The notes beneath the pieces were generated by a model. The model saw nothing but the letters and a program-made list of their open reading frames with translations. It did no database searches and was not told the origin of the DNA. 64,000 nt of DNA, taken from assembly GCF_040958095.1 (NCBI RefSeq), contig NC_091228.1, positions 8,874,840 to 8,938,839 on the forward strand. Reading direction: 5' to 3'. Below, in pieces: positions 50,885-60,700 of this stretch (the stretch's first letter is position 1; every line of letters starts with the position of its first letter). The position numbers and the translations under genes are program-made. The DNA is from Procambarus clarkii. Taxonomy: Eukaryota; Arthropoda; Malacostraca; Decapoda; Cambaridae.

Positions 50885-51125
50885 AACACACAACCACAGA
50901 CACACGTACACACGCACTGACATACACTCACACAGCGACAGACACACTCACACAGCCACAGACACACGTACACAGACACACTCACACATACACTCACACA
51001 GCGACACACATACGCACACACAGCCACAGACACACGTACACAGACACACTCACACATACACTCACACAGCGACAGACACACGCACAGACACATACACTCA
51101 CACAGCCACAAACACACGTACACAG
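50885..51125. repeat. CA-rich microsatellite/minisatellite
   Basis: Irregular units of CACACACGTACACAGACACA and CTCACACAGCGACAGACA. Lies within an intron or downstream of the A2M exon at 51149. The 104-codon minus-strand frame (Cys/Val-rich) is an artefact. Confidence 0.92.
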
Positions 51126-51148
51126 AAAGACTAACAGAGTAAGCTCAC

Positions 51149-51361
51149 CTGCAAGACAGCACATCCCTGGCCCTCCATAGTGATGGAGACCTTGGTGGGA
51201 ACAGTGGGCAGCTTTACCAACTGCTGCAGCAGTTTGTTGTCGTCGGTGACGGTGAAGGGGTGTGCCAAGCCGCTAGCTGTCACCGTTGCCACCACGTTCA
51301 GAGGTCCCTGGTACAAGTGGGTCTCGTACAGTGCCAGCGCCTGGAGGGCCACCACCGTATC
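51149..51361 (-). CDS. A2M: Alpha-2-macroglobulin exon (post-thioester segment)
   Basis: 213 bp, 71 codons, phase 0 at both ends. Acceptor TTATGCAG|GATACG (51363-51362) and donor TTGCAG|GTGAGC (51148-51147). The peptide starts DTVVALQALALYE, has FTVTDDNKLLQQLVKLP and ends GQGCAVLQ. In A2M-family proteins STQ|DTVVAL closes the thioester domain, and the LLQQ...LP...GxGCxxLQ stretch lies in the following CUB-like region. The Cys in GQGC favours A2M over TEP or CD109. A2M is a secreted broad-range protease trap that acts in haemolymph immunity and clotting in crustaceans. No downstream exon (receptor-binding domain) is visible in the window. Confidence 0.93.
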
Positions 51362-52021
51362 CTGCATAATGGGGACAAAACGTCCTGTTAGTAGAGACAT
51401 TTTTCAATTATGATTTTCCCCTAACATTCACGATGCTTCCTTTAACTGAAAATATGTTTCATTATGTACCTACGTGTTAGTTTCAGATTCAACACCATAG
51501 ATTTGGAAAAGTTTCAGTAAACATAATTCCGTTGAGCAATTACAAGTAATATATGTACAGGTGCAAGTATTGTGTAATGCCAACCACTTGCTTCGCACAA
51601 TCCCCTCTTCATGCTGATATTCTCAAAGTACTTCTGTTTCTCATATTACCTAACCCACAGCTCTCACCATCAAACTACCCTAACTCTTACATTTGGTTAG
51701 CAATATTAATTTCTTAATTAGCTAAGGTTCCATTCGTTTTTAATATGCAGACAAATTTCACAAATGTAATATCCATCTTGTTCATACAAACATGTTTTGC
51801 AGTCAACCTTAAACATTTTCCACCTAAACACTATCAAGACAAGGAGCTAGTGTTGTCTCAGCAACACAACTCACAAAATACGGCAAACTTCTCGCTGTTG
51901 CCACATTCCCAAGTACCGCTCCATTATGTAAATTAAATTAGTAGAAGAGAGGGACCTCTTTAGTATTGTTTACAGTTATTCTAGACATGTGTGGAGATGT
52001 GGTGCACCCGTCACGTCCCGA
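51362..52021. other. A2M intron, unremarkable part
   Basis: About 660 bp without recognisable repeats or frames, from the acceptor of the 51149 exon to the direct repeat flanking the LINE. Confidence 0.6.
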
Positions 52022-52056
52022 GTACAGGCAACACACACACCTGAAGTACCACCTGA

Positions 52057-52665
52057 ATGAGAGGAGGGGATGAACCAGCCTTGCTTGATCTGATATTTAC
52101 CCTAAATGAGTCGGATATAAGGGAAGTTAAGTTGGAAGCCCTATTGGGAATGAGTGATCATAGTGTATTGAGCTTTGAGTACCTGGTTGAGCTAGGAATT
52201 ATCACCCCCAAAAAAGAACTGGGAACCAAAGGGCTGGCGTACCGAAAGGAAAACTATGAGGAAATGAATAAATTCCTATGGGATATACATTGGGACACAG
52301 AACTCGGAACCAAGTCCGTACAAGACATGATGGACTATGTCACCCAAAAATGTCAGGAGGCTGTAAGCAGGTTTGTCCCAGTCCGACAGGAAAAAACAGA
52401 GAAGCAAAGGAAGAATCCGTGGTTTAATAAGGAATGTATGAAAGCAAAGGAGCAGAACAAAAGGGCATGGAGGAACTTCCGTAATAACAGAACACCAGAA
52501 AGTAGAGAGAGATACCAGAGAACCAGGAACGAGTATGTCAGTGTGAGAAGAGCAGCTGAGAAAAGGTATGAAAATTATATAGCTAAAAGCCAAGACCGAA
52601 CCAAAGCTACTACACAGTCACATCAGGAGGAAGACAACAGTGAAGGAACAGGTGATGAAACTTAG
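52057..52665 (+). pseudogene. CR1-like LINE, endonuclease C-terminus and linker
   Basis: Frame 1 of the LINE. PALLDLIFT and LLGMSDHSVLSFEY are the terminal motifs of AP-type endonuclease. The linker NPWFNKECMKAKEQNKRAW follows. The natural continuation (EPKLLHSHIRRKTTVKEQV) is in the next frame, so an extra base lies near 52595-52597. After it, this frame runs into unrelated residues and stops. The N-terminal two-thirds of the endonuclease is missing. Confidence 0.85.
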
Positions 52666-54313
52666 GGTGGGCGAGGACAGGTACACAGAGAATGACAAAG
52701 AGGTGTGTGAAGAACTCAACAAAAGGTTCCAGGAGGTCTTTACAATAGAACAGGGAGATGTCGCGGCGCTAGAAGAGGTGGCAGCAAACCAGGTGACCTT
52801 GGATAGGTTCGAAATTACAGGAGATGAGGTCAAGAAGAACCTATTGGAGCTGGATGTGGGAAAAGCTGTTGGGCCGGATGGAATCTCGCCATGGGTATTG
52901 AAAGAGTGTGCAGGAGCACTTTGCCTACCACACTCCATAGTGTATAGTAGGTCACTGGAAACGGGGGACCTACCAGAAATATGGAAGACTGCTAATGTAG
53001 TACCAATATACAAAAAGGGTGACAGACAAGAGGCACTGAACTACAGGCCAGTGTCCTTAACTTGTATACCATGCAATGTGATGGAGAAGATTGTGAGAAA
53101 AAAACTAGTAACACATCTGGAGAGAAGAGACTTCGTGACAACCCATCAACATGGGTTCAGGGAGGGTAAATCTTGCCTTACAGGATTGATAGAATTCTAC
53201 GATCAGGTGACAAAGATTAAACAAGAAAGAGAAAGGTGGGCGGACTGCATTTTTGTGGACTGTCGGAAAGCCTTTGACACAGTACCCCATAAAAGGTTGA
53301 TGCATAAGCTAGAGAAACAGGCAGGAGTAACTGGTAGGGCGTTCAAGTGGATAAGGGAGTACCTAAACAATAGGAAGCAGAGAGTTACAGTGAGGGGTGA
53401 GACCTCTGACTGGCATGAAGTCACCAGTGGAGTCCCACACGGCTCTGTACTTGGACCTATCCTGTTTCTGATATACGTAAATGATCTCCCAGAGGGTATA
53501 GACTCATTCCTCTCAATGTTTGCTGACGACGCCAAAATTATGAGAAGGATTAAGAGAGAGGAGGACAGCTTGAGGCTTCAAGAAGACCTGGACAAGCTGC
53601 AGGAATGGTCGAACAAATGGCTGTTAGAGTTTAATCCAAGCAAATGTAATGTAATGAAGATAGGGGTAGGAAGCAGGAGACCAGATACAAGGTATCACTT
53701 GGGAGATGAAATACTTCAAGAGTCCGAGAGAGAGAAAGACCTGGGGGTTGATATCACGCCAGACCTGTCCCCTGATGCTCATATCAAGAGGATAACAGCA
53801 GCAGCATATGCCAGGTTGGCTAACATAAGAACGGCCTTTAGAAACTTGTGTAAGGAATCTTTCAGAACATTATATACCACATATGTCAGACCAATCCTGG
53901 AGTATGCGGCACCAGCATGGAGTCCATGTCTAGTCAAGCATAAGACTAAAATGGAAAAGGTTCAAAGGTTTGCCACCAGACTAGTACCCGAGCTGAGAGG
54001 TATGAGCTACGAGGAGAGACTACGGGAATTAAACCTCACTTCGTTGGAAGACAGAAGAGTTAGGGGGGACATGATCACCACATTCAAGATCCTCAAGGGA
54101 ATTGACAGGGTTGATAAAGACAGGCTGTTTAACACAAGAGGCACACGCACTAGGGGACACAGGTGGAAACTGAGTGCCCAAATGAGCCACAGAGATATTA
54201 GAAAGAACTTTTTTAGTGTCAGAGTGGTTGACAAATGGAATGCATTAGGAAGTGATGTGGTGGAGGCTGACTCCATACACAGTTTCAAGTGTAGATATGA
54301 TAGAGCCCAATAG
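52640..54313 (+). CDS. CR1-like LINE reverse transcriptase
   Basis: 557 codons from a GTG; the real frame enters from the endonuclease part by way of the frameshift, so no true start exists here. Landmarks: KAVGPDGI (75-82), NYRPVSL (134-140), FVDCRKAFD (205-213), SGVPHGSVLGP (263-273), FADDAK (294-299). A C-terminal region follows with EKDLGVDITPDLSPD and a final KWNALGSDVVEADS. The catalytic Asp pair is intact. The usual Gln of GVPQG is His, unusual for an active RT. It has no stops over 1.67 kb, indicating a young copy. Confidence 0.93.
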   Translation: MKEQVMKLRVGEDRYTENDKEVCEELNKRFQEVFTIEQGDVAALEEVAANQVTLDRFEITGDEVKKNLLELDVGKAVGPDGISPWVLKECAGALCLPHSIVYSRSLETGDLPEIWKTANVVPIYKKGDRQEALNYRPVSLTCIPCNVMEKIVRKKLVTHLERRDFVTTHQHGFREGKSCLTGLIEFYDQVTKIKQERERWADCIFVDCRKAFDTVPHKRLMHKLEKQAGVTGRAFKWIREYLNNRKQRVTVRGETSDWHEVTSGVPHGSVLGPILFLIYVNDLPEGIDSFLSMFADDAKIMRRIKREEDSLRLQEDLDKLQEWSNKWLLEFNPSKCNVMKIGVGSRRPDTRYHLGDEILQESEREKDLGVDITPDLSPDAHIKRITAAAYARLANIRTAFRNLCKESFRTLYTTYVRPILEYAAPAWSPCLVKHKTKMEKVQRFATRLVPELRGMSYEERLRELNLTSLEDRRVRGDMITTFKILKGIDRVDKDRLFNTRGTRTRGHRWKLSAQMSHRDIRKNFFSVRVVDKWNALGSDVVEADSIHSFKCRYDRAQ

Positions 54314-54733
54314 GCTCAGGAACCTGTACACCTGTTGATTGACAGTTGAGAGGCGGGACCAAAGAGCCAGAGCTCAACCCCCGCAAGCACAACTAGGTGA
54401 GTACAACTAGGTGAGTACCTGCAACAAGGCTAGTCCTGCCTGTGTGTGACGAGACATCCCAGGTACAGGCAACACACACACCTGAAGTGAGGACCCAGAC
54501 AGGAGTCGAAGGGGCTGATATTTTATCTGTATACTCAGCGAGAAATCCATGTAACAGTGAACACCAGCCAGTGGACAGGATAATTATCTAAGTGTAGTTC
54601 CAGGATGAGAGCTACACTCATGGTGTCCCGTCTTCCCAGTACTCATTGCAGTATAACATTTTCACACTACTTCGGTATAAACTTTATGCCTACATCATGC
54701 CCATCTGTCAGGGCGCCATTATGCCTGTCAGGC

Positions 54734-54989
54734 ACCTGACAGCTGGGTGGACAGCACTTCGGATTCATAGTCCTGAGGTTCCGGGTTCGATTCCGGTGGA
54801 GGTGGAGACAAATGGGCAAAATGTTTCTATCACCCAGATGCCACTGTTACCTAGCAGTAAATAGGTGCCTGAGAAGTTAGACACCTGCTACGGGTTGTTT
54901 CCTGGGGATGTGTAACAAAAAGGAGGCCTGGTTGAGGACCGGGGAGCGGGGACGCTAACCAACGAAATCATCTCAAGATAACCTCAGAA
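54734..54989 (+). mobile_element. tRNA-derived SINE, full length
   Basis: tRNA-like head: A-box-like AGCTGGGTGGACAGC (54741) and B box GGTTCGATTCC (54784-54794). Then a body with TGTTACCTAGCAGTAAATAG, GGGTTGTTTCCTGGGG and GAGGACCGGGGAGCGGGGAC, ending ATCTCAAGATAACCTCAG. Lies in the A2M intron, antisense to the gene. The body joins the 50708 copy's sequence, but the tail differs. Confidence 0.85.
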
Positions 54990-55430
54990 TAGATCATATA
55001 TTTCACAAAACATGGCAGGCAACACGTGAATAACGACCGAGTTTCCTACACCACTTAAGAGGAGAGCATGGATAAAGAACTCCAAAAGTCAACTACCGGT
55101 GGCAGGTCAGAATGTAAGGGGCCCCTCATGAAACATGACAACCATCAAGACTATAGTGAAGCACTCGAGTCACACCGCCAGTACCACCAGACCCCTGATT
55201 TCCTTATTTAAGGTTACAAATCCAACTCTAAACACAAATAACGGGAAGAAGACAGAAAAGCAGCACAAAACAGTGGCTTCCACTTATCCTAACACATCCC
55301 TAAAACACATGAAGGAAACCACAGAATAAAAGCAAGGCTCAGACTCCGCCGCTACCACCACCGAGGGAGCAACACCAGACAGCCGTCTACTGCACCTTAA
55401 CATCTGGAGCTCGCGGGGACTGTGGAACAA
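54990..55430. other. A2M intron, no feature seen
   Basis: About 440 bp of mixed sequence; a 64-codon plus-strand frame at 55135 has no recognisable motif and is not called. Confidence 0.5.
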
Positions 55431-55433
55431 GGA

Positions 55434-55772
55434 CTTAATACACTGGGGGTTCTGTGGTATAAGGACTTAATACACTGGGGGTTCTGTGGTATAAGGACTT
55501 AATACACTGGGGGTTGTGTGGCACTAGGGATTAATACACTGGGGGTTCTGTGGTACATGGGCTTAATACAATGGGAGTTCTGTGGTACAAGGACTTAATA
55601 CACAGGGAGTTCTGTGGTACAAGGAGTTAATACACAGGGAGTTCTGTGGTACAAGGACTTAATACACTAGGGGTTCTGTGATACAAGGACTTAATTAATA
55701 CACTGGGAGTTCTGTGGTACAAAGTCTTAATACACTGAAGGTTCTGTGGTACAAGGACTTAATACACTGGGC
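55434..55772. repeat. 32-bp minisatellite, about 10 units
   Basis: Unit ACTTAATACACTGGGGGTTC plus TGTGGTATAAGG with substitutions and one 4-bp insertion (AATTAATACAC). Intronic. Confidence 0.95.
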
Positions 55773-55957
55773 TGCTACATAGAGGACAGCCCAGAAATAT
55801 GTTTTTCCGCTCCACAGTGCTCAACTTGTGTATATTTCTTTGTCAGTTTCTTTCATATCATCATTTCTTTTGTTCAAAAGAAATTATACGAGTTCTTCTA
55901 TTGCTAAAGAACATGAAAGTAAACAAAATTCTGCTAAATTTCCATGCAATAAAATGG

Positions 55958-56436
55958 TTGGTTGTATAGGCAAGACATGTGGGTAACAATGATGGTTGTA
56001 TAGGCAAGACATGTGGGGTAACAATGATGGTTGTATAGGCAAGACATGTGGGTAACAATGATGGTTGTAAAGGCAAGACATGTGGGTAACAATGATGGTT
56101 GTATAGGCAAGACATGTTGGGTAACAATGATGGTTGTATAGGCAAGACATGTTGGGTAACGACGATGGTTGTATAGGCAAGACATGTTGGGTAACAATGA
56201 TGGTTGTATAGGCAAGACATGTGGGTAAATATGATGGTTGTATAGGCAAGACATGTTGGGTAACAATGATGGTTGTATAGGCAAGACATGTTGGGTAACG
56301 ATGATGGTTGTATAGGCAAGACATGTGGGTAACAATGATGGTTGTATAGGCAAGACATGTGGGTAACAATGATGGTTGTATAGGCAAGACATGTGGGTAA
56401 CAATGATGGTTGTATAGGCAAGGCATGTGGGTAACG
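55958..56436. repeat. 34/35-bp minisatellite, 14 units, next to an A2M donor site
   Basis: Unit GATGGTTGTATAGGCAAGAC plus ATGTGGGTAACAAT; some units have ATGTTGGG. In the gene direction the array begins about 15 bp after the exon's GT donor. All three minus-strand frames are open (140-230 codons) and one fuses with the real exon, but the splice site and family alignment show this is intron. Confidence 0.95.
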
Positions 56437-56450
56437 AAGGAGAATATTAC

Positions 56451-56602
56451 CTGTGTGGAATAGAATCCTCCTTGGCCATTCCTCTGCGCCGTGATCCACT
56501 TGACCACCTTCCTAGCCTGCTGCTCGTATTGTTTAGGGTCAAGGGTCATCATGGCCATGATGGCGTAGCCAGCTGTTTCCACCCCTACAGCCTTCGTCTT
56601 GC
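56451..56602 (-). CDS. A2M: Alpha-2-macroglobulin exon (end of thioester domain)
   Basis: 152 bp. Acceptor ATAATCAG|GCAAG (56604-56603), donor CCACACAG|GTAATA (56450-56449). The first two bases complete a Gly codon begun in the upstream exon. Peptide: KTKAVGVETAGYAIMAM ... RKVVKWITAQRNGQGGFYSTQ, read directly into DTVVAL of the next exon. VETAGYA and WxxxQRNxxGGFxSTQ are signature sequences of the alpha-alpha barrel of the thioester domain. The intron to the next exon is 5.1 kb and full of repeats, whereas the preceding one is 743 bp. Confidence 0.93.
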
Positions 56603-56702
56603 CTGATTATGCAATACGTAATTGTTGTATGAAACATATCAATCATTTGGACACAGGTAAAATATATCCCTGACCACAAGACACGTAGATAATAATTTTT
56701 TT

Positions 56703-56908
56703 TCGCTTTGACCATCAGAGCCTCGAACCCAGAACCACCAAAGCAGAAGACTTGTTCTACCAACCAAGCTACGAGCACCCACAATAAGGGAGGAGCTCAG
56801 AGAGACAGCTGGTTTTTCAGTCAGATACCAGTTGTGGTGCTTGTAGCCTGGTTGGTAGAACTAAAGTTGTCTGCTTTTGTGGCATTTGGTTCGAGGCTCT
56901 GATGGTCT
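56703..56908. mobile_element. Inverted pair of tRNA-like SINE heads
   Basis: Minus strand 56703-56785 and plus strand 56835-56908 share GTGCT(C/T)GTAGC(T/C)TGGTTGGTAGA and GGTTCGAGGCTCTGATGGT. The A-box-like part and a degenerate B box (GGTTCGAGGC) suggest a tRNA-derived SINE. Neither folds as an intact tRNA by eye. Lies in the 743-bp A2M intron. Confidence 0.65.
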
Positions 56909-57345
56909 ACGTGAATGAAATGTAAAATAAATTAAAACAAATGCTGTAAACAATCATCTTAAAACTAAAGTTCTTTTTAAAACTTCTTTTTAACCGAACA
57001 AAATTTATTACGTGATTATTTTGATTAGGCTGCAAATATCAAGCCACAATACACGGGTTCTTTGATTAGATATATTTATATTGATTTACCTGTGTTTATT
57101 TTCAAATATAAATTATTCTAGGAGTTGCATTTAATAAAACAATAATGAATGACATTCATCTCAATTTTGTTTTTGATTATAGCTTTATTTAAGGCCTATC
57201 AAGCTCGCCTAAAATTATAACCATAACTACTTGTCAGTACAACCAACAAGATTATTCATTCGTAAGCAAAGTTAAAGAGAAAATAAATATAATGCTTACG
57301 CACTTACTAAGGTAACACCTTATACCCTTCTTCCCCCGATTATAC

Positions 57346-57619
57346 CTGGTCCCTTGGGCAGCTCCCAGTGAGTGGAGTTCTTTGTCACAACAGCTTGTTC
57401 CAGCAATTTCTGGAGAATTACTTCGGCTTCAGGAAGCTTAGCCAAGGCGAAAGCATAGGCTTTGAGCGCCATAACGTAGAGGTCAGAGGAGGAGTCTGCT
57501 TGTAGACACTGGGCAGCCAAACAGTCGGCCTGGCTGCATGACTTGTCATTGGCCTCCAGGAGAGCAATCATCACATAGGCTGTTAGAGGCACGGGAGAGT
57601 CAATTCCATCAATTCCTCC
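57346..57619 (-). CDS. A2M: Alpha-2-macroglobulin exon (thioester-domain helices)
   Basis: 274 bp, starting in phase 0 after TTTCTAACAG (57621-57620) and ending one base into a Gly codon before GTATAATC (57345-57344). Peptide: GGIDGIDSPVPLTAYVMIALLEAND, then KAYAFALAKLPEAEVILQKLLE and STHWELPKGPG. The LTAYVxIALLE helix and the ALxxYAxAL(A)K helix are typical of the A2M thioester domain. The thioester motif itself lies upstream and is outside the window. A 71+50+92-residue stretch (about 214 residues) is recovered from the three exons, all in frame. Confidence 0.93.
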
Positions 57620-57759
57620 CTGTTAGAAATGTGATAACATATTGTTATAGGATCGCCTGAGTGTTGAACTCTACTGCATGTTCTTGCAAATTCAATCATC
57701 AGTTCCTAACACATAACTTACTTTCAATTATTTCATTCTGAAAATCTTTGTCTGATCAT

Positions 57760-60700
57760 TGTTTGTTGGTGGTCCTTGTTGGTGTTCAGAGTCAGGTCTG
57801 GGTTGGTAGAAACTTAATTGTTGGTTGTTACGTTGTCCGCGTATATGTGCCCAGTTTTGGGTCTGGTTGGTTGGGATCCTTGCCTGGAGTGCTGCCTTCT
57901 CTTCTCTCTTCCTTTGGTGGGAGTGGTGTAAGGTGAAGTGTTGGAGGTTTTTAGGCGTTGTCGCTAAGCAGGAGGCAGCCAGGAGGTTTGGCCTGCTGCG
58001 GGTTGCTTCAGGCTCGACTCTAGTGTGCATGTGCGGTTGAATGCTGGGGTTGACTGCTTTGGGGAGATTTTTGAGTGTAAGGAGCGTATTTGTAGGTTGC
58101 ATACAGAGTTGGCTGAAGGTGTTCGGGTGCGTGCTCGTGTGGCTGAGCGTGTGGATGGGAGAGGCTCTTCCCCTTTCTTTTAGGGTGTCAGAAGGCTGCG
58201 AGGGATTCTGTTCTTCTTACGGGCCTTCGGCCGCCTGATGGTTCTGTTTTTTCTTGCATGGAGGGGGTTCTGCTTTACATGCGGCGGGAATTGAAGGCGC
58301 TCTATGGGGCGGTGCAAGGGGATGGTGTGCTCGCAGATTTGTTTTTGGATGGGTGTACCCTGGTTTGTCAGAGGCGGACTGTGCCCGCTTGGTGAGGGAT
58401 GTTTCGTTGGGGGAACTTCTGGATGAGGTCCAGTCGTTTCATACGGGAAAGGTGCCCGGTGTGGATGGCCTTCCCGTTGAGTTCTATATTACCTTTTGGG
58501 ATGTGTTGGGGGAGGTCCTTTTGGATGTGGTGCAGGCTTGTCTGCAGGTGGGTGCCCTGCCTGACTCCTATTGTGACGGGATCGTGCGGCTGCTCCCGAA
58601 GCCGAGCGATTTGCAGTTTTTTTTTCGAATTGGAGGCCTATTACGCTTTTCAATGTTGATTATAAGATTTTGTCTAAGGTTTTAGCTTGTCGCTGTGGAG
58701 TTGTCGGGCGTCGGTGTTCTCTGTAGAGCAGTTTTGTGGTGTTTCTAGTCGTGCCCTTGGGAATTGCAATTCTTTGATTCGTGACATGCTTCTGTACGCG
58801 TCCGAGTATCGCTTTTCAGCGGCGATGATCAGCTTGGACTGATCGAAGGCCTTCAATTGGGTGTCGTTGACGTTTGAGTTCCGTGCGATGGATCGGTTTG
58901 GGTTTCCGTCGATGTTTGTAGATTGGGTGCGCATGTTGTATGCCAGGTGTCACAGTCGCGTTTGTGTGAATGGGTTTTTTAGTTCCTTTTTTCGATTTGC
59001 CGTTCTGTGCATCAGGGGTGCCCCATGTCTATGCTCTTGTATGTGATTTTTCAGGAACGTCTTTTTCGGGCGGTCAAGGCATGTTCCTTGATTGTGCCTC
59101 CTCTTCTGCCTTTGGGTCTTCGGCAGCCTATTTGCAGGTATGCTGACGATACCGTTTTGTTTGTGGCTTCAGTGGGTTCGGTTGGTGCTGTTCAGGACGT
59201 TCTCCTGCGGGTTGAGTCTGCCACGGGGGCAAATCCTGCAAAGTTGTGTTTGATGGGTATCGGTGAGTGGGCCTCCCGCCTGGTGTAGGGAGGGTCGGGG
59301 TTTCCGGTGGTCTTGTCGCTTCGGGTTTTTGGGGTTACCTGGTTTGCCTCTTATGACCATTCCTTGGAGTGGAATTGGGGAGCTGTCTCTCGTTCAGTTG
59401 GGGTTGCGGTTGGGTTATTGTTGTGTCGTCAGTAGACGATCTACCAGCGGGCGTTGGTTGTTACGTGTAAGGTTCTGTTGCGAGTGTGGTGGTTGATGGC
59501 TCGGTGTTTTCCTTTGGATCGCCTGAAGGCCTTGGATCAGGAGAGGCTGGTGTACAAATATGTGTGGTGTGGTCATTATCAGCCGGTATGTCATTCGACG
59601 CTGGTGTTAGGGGTGAGGGAGGGAGGTGTTGGTATTCCCGACGTCTTTACTAAGGCCAGGGCCCTCTTCTGGGTCTCGCTGTGTCAGGGGCTGATTCTGG
59701 GCGGGGGGGGGGGGGGGTTAAATGCGCTGTTTTTTTTTCTGCTCCATTCGGTTCAGTTGCTTTGCTTGGTTAATTTGGAGGTTAGTTGGGAGGTAGCTTT
59801 GTTTACCCCCTGTTTATTCTTGGGCCGTGGAGGTTCTTCGGGCGCTCTGCCGTCATCCCTTTTTGTTTTCCTTTTCGTGTAAGGCTGTATATGGGGTGTT
59901 GTTGTCTCGGGTTGCCTCGAGTGGAGGACTTGTTACCCTGTTGGATTGGGGTGGAATCTGGTCGTGTTTGAGGGGGAGGGTCTTGGCGCCTCAGCAGCGG
60001 GAGTTAATGTTGCAGTTTCTGCATTTGTCGCTGGTGACAAGTGAACGGTTTTGTTTGCTTGGCTTGCGTGATTCTGAGGCGTGTGTGCACTGTGGCTTTA
60101 GTGAATCGCAGGTGCATGTCTTTTATTTTTGTGACCAGTTGCAGGGTTTACCTGGTATCAGGATGTCCTGGAGGTGTTTTGTGGACCGGAGTGTCAGAGT
60201 GGTGTTTTGCAGTTTTTGTTCTTGCATTTTCTGGGTTGTTCGCAGAGGGTGTGCAAAACGTTGTGTTTCGTTTGTGGATTATGTGTTTTGTGTGTGGGTT
60301 GGGAGGCGGGAGGGTTATGGGGTCACTTGCATTTTTTTTTTTTTGTGAGGGTGCATGTGGTTTACCTGGTGTTGGTTGCAACGCGCTTTTCCTGCAGAGT
60401 TTGGTCAGTGGTTTACGGATGTCTATGTTAGTGGGTTGCTTTAGAGTGCGTCGGTGCGTCGGTGGTTGGGCGGTGGTGATTGGTCGTGGGAGGGGTTGGG
60501 GCGTTGTTATGGGTTTGGGGTGTGGAGGAGGTTTCAGGGGGTTGCTTTAGCTGTGTGTTCCCTTCCCCGTCCCTTTGGGCCTCCTTAGCGGGGGTTGCAT
60601 GTGGTTGTGTGTGTATTCCTTGTGGTGGTGCTGCTCCTGTCCGTGTGTGGTGTGTTTTGGTGCCTCCGGGCACCGAGTGTGTCAGTGTGCATGGGGAGTG

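Larger units (their letters stand above)
52048..54420 (+). mobile_element. CR1-like LINE, nearly complete 3' two-thirds
   Basis: Contains the endonuclease C-terminus, linker, complete RT and C-terminal domain, then a short 3' UTR ending in two copies of AACTAGGTGAGTAC (54393-54418), the short terminal repeat style of CR1-type LINEs. Only one frameshift breaks the coding region. It lies antisense inside an A2M intron. Its 3' UTR sequence is shared with the SINE at 50708-50884. Confidence 0.9.
52022..54488. repeat. 26-bp direct repeats flanking the CR1-like LINE
   Basis: GTACAGGCAACACACACACC plus TGAAGT occurs at 52022-52047 and again at 54463-54488. It brackets the LINE and about 45 bp of extra sequence (54419-54462). 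Could be a target duplication, although CR1-type elements usually make little or none, or a coincidental tandem repeat. Similarity upstream (ACGTCCCGA versus ACATCCCAG) hints at an older duplication. Confidence 0.6.

Noticed and set aside
55861-56582. A 232-codon frame continuing the A2M exon into the minisatellite
   Set aside because: A consensus donor at 56450 and continuous family alignment to the exon at 51361 show the extension is intron.
60148-60673. Pro/Thr-rich minus-strand frames
   Set aside because: Shadows of the GT-rich LINE strand.
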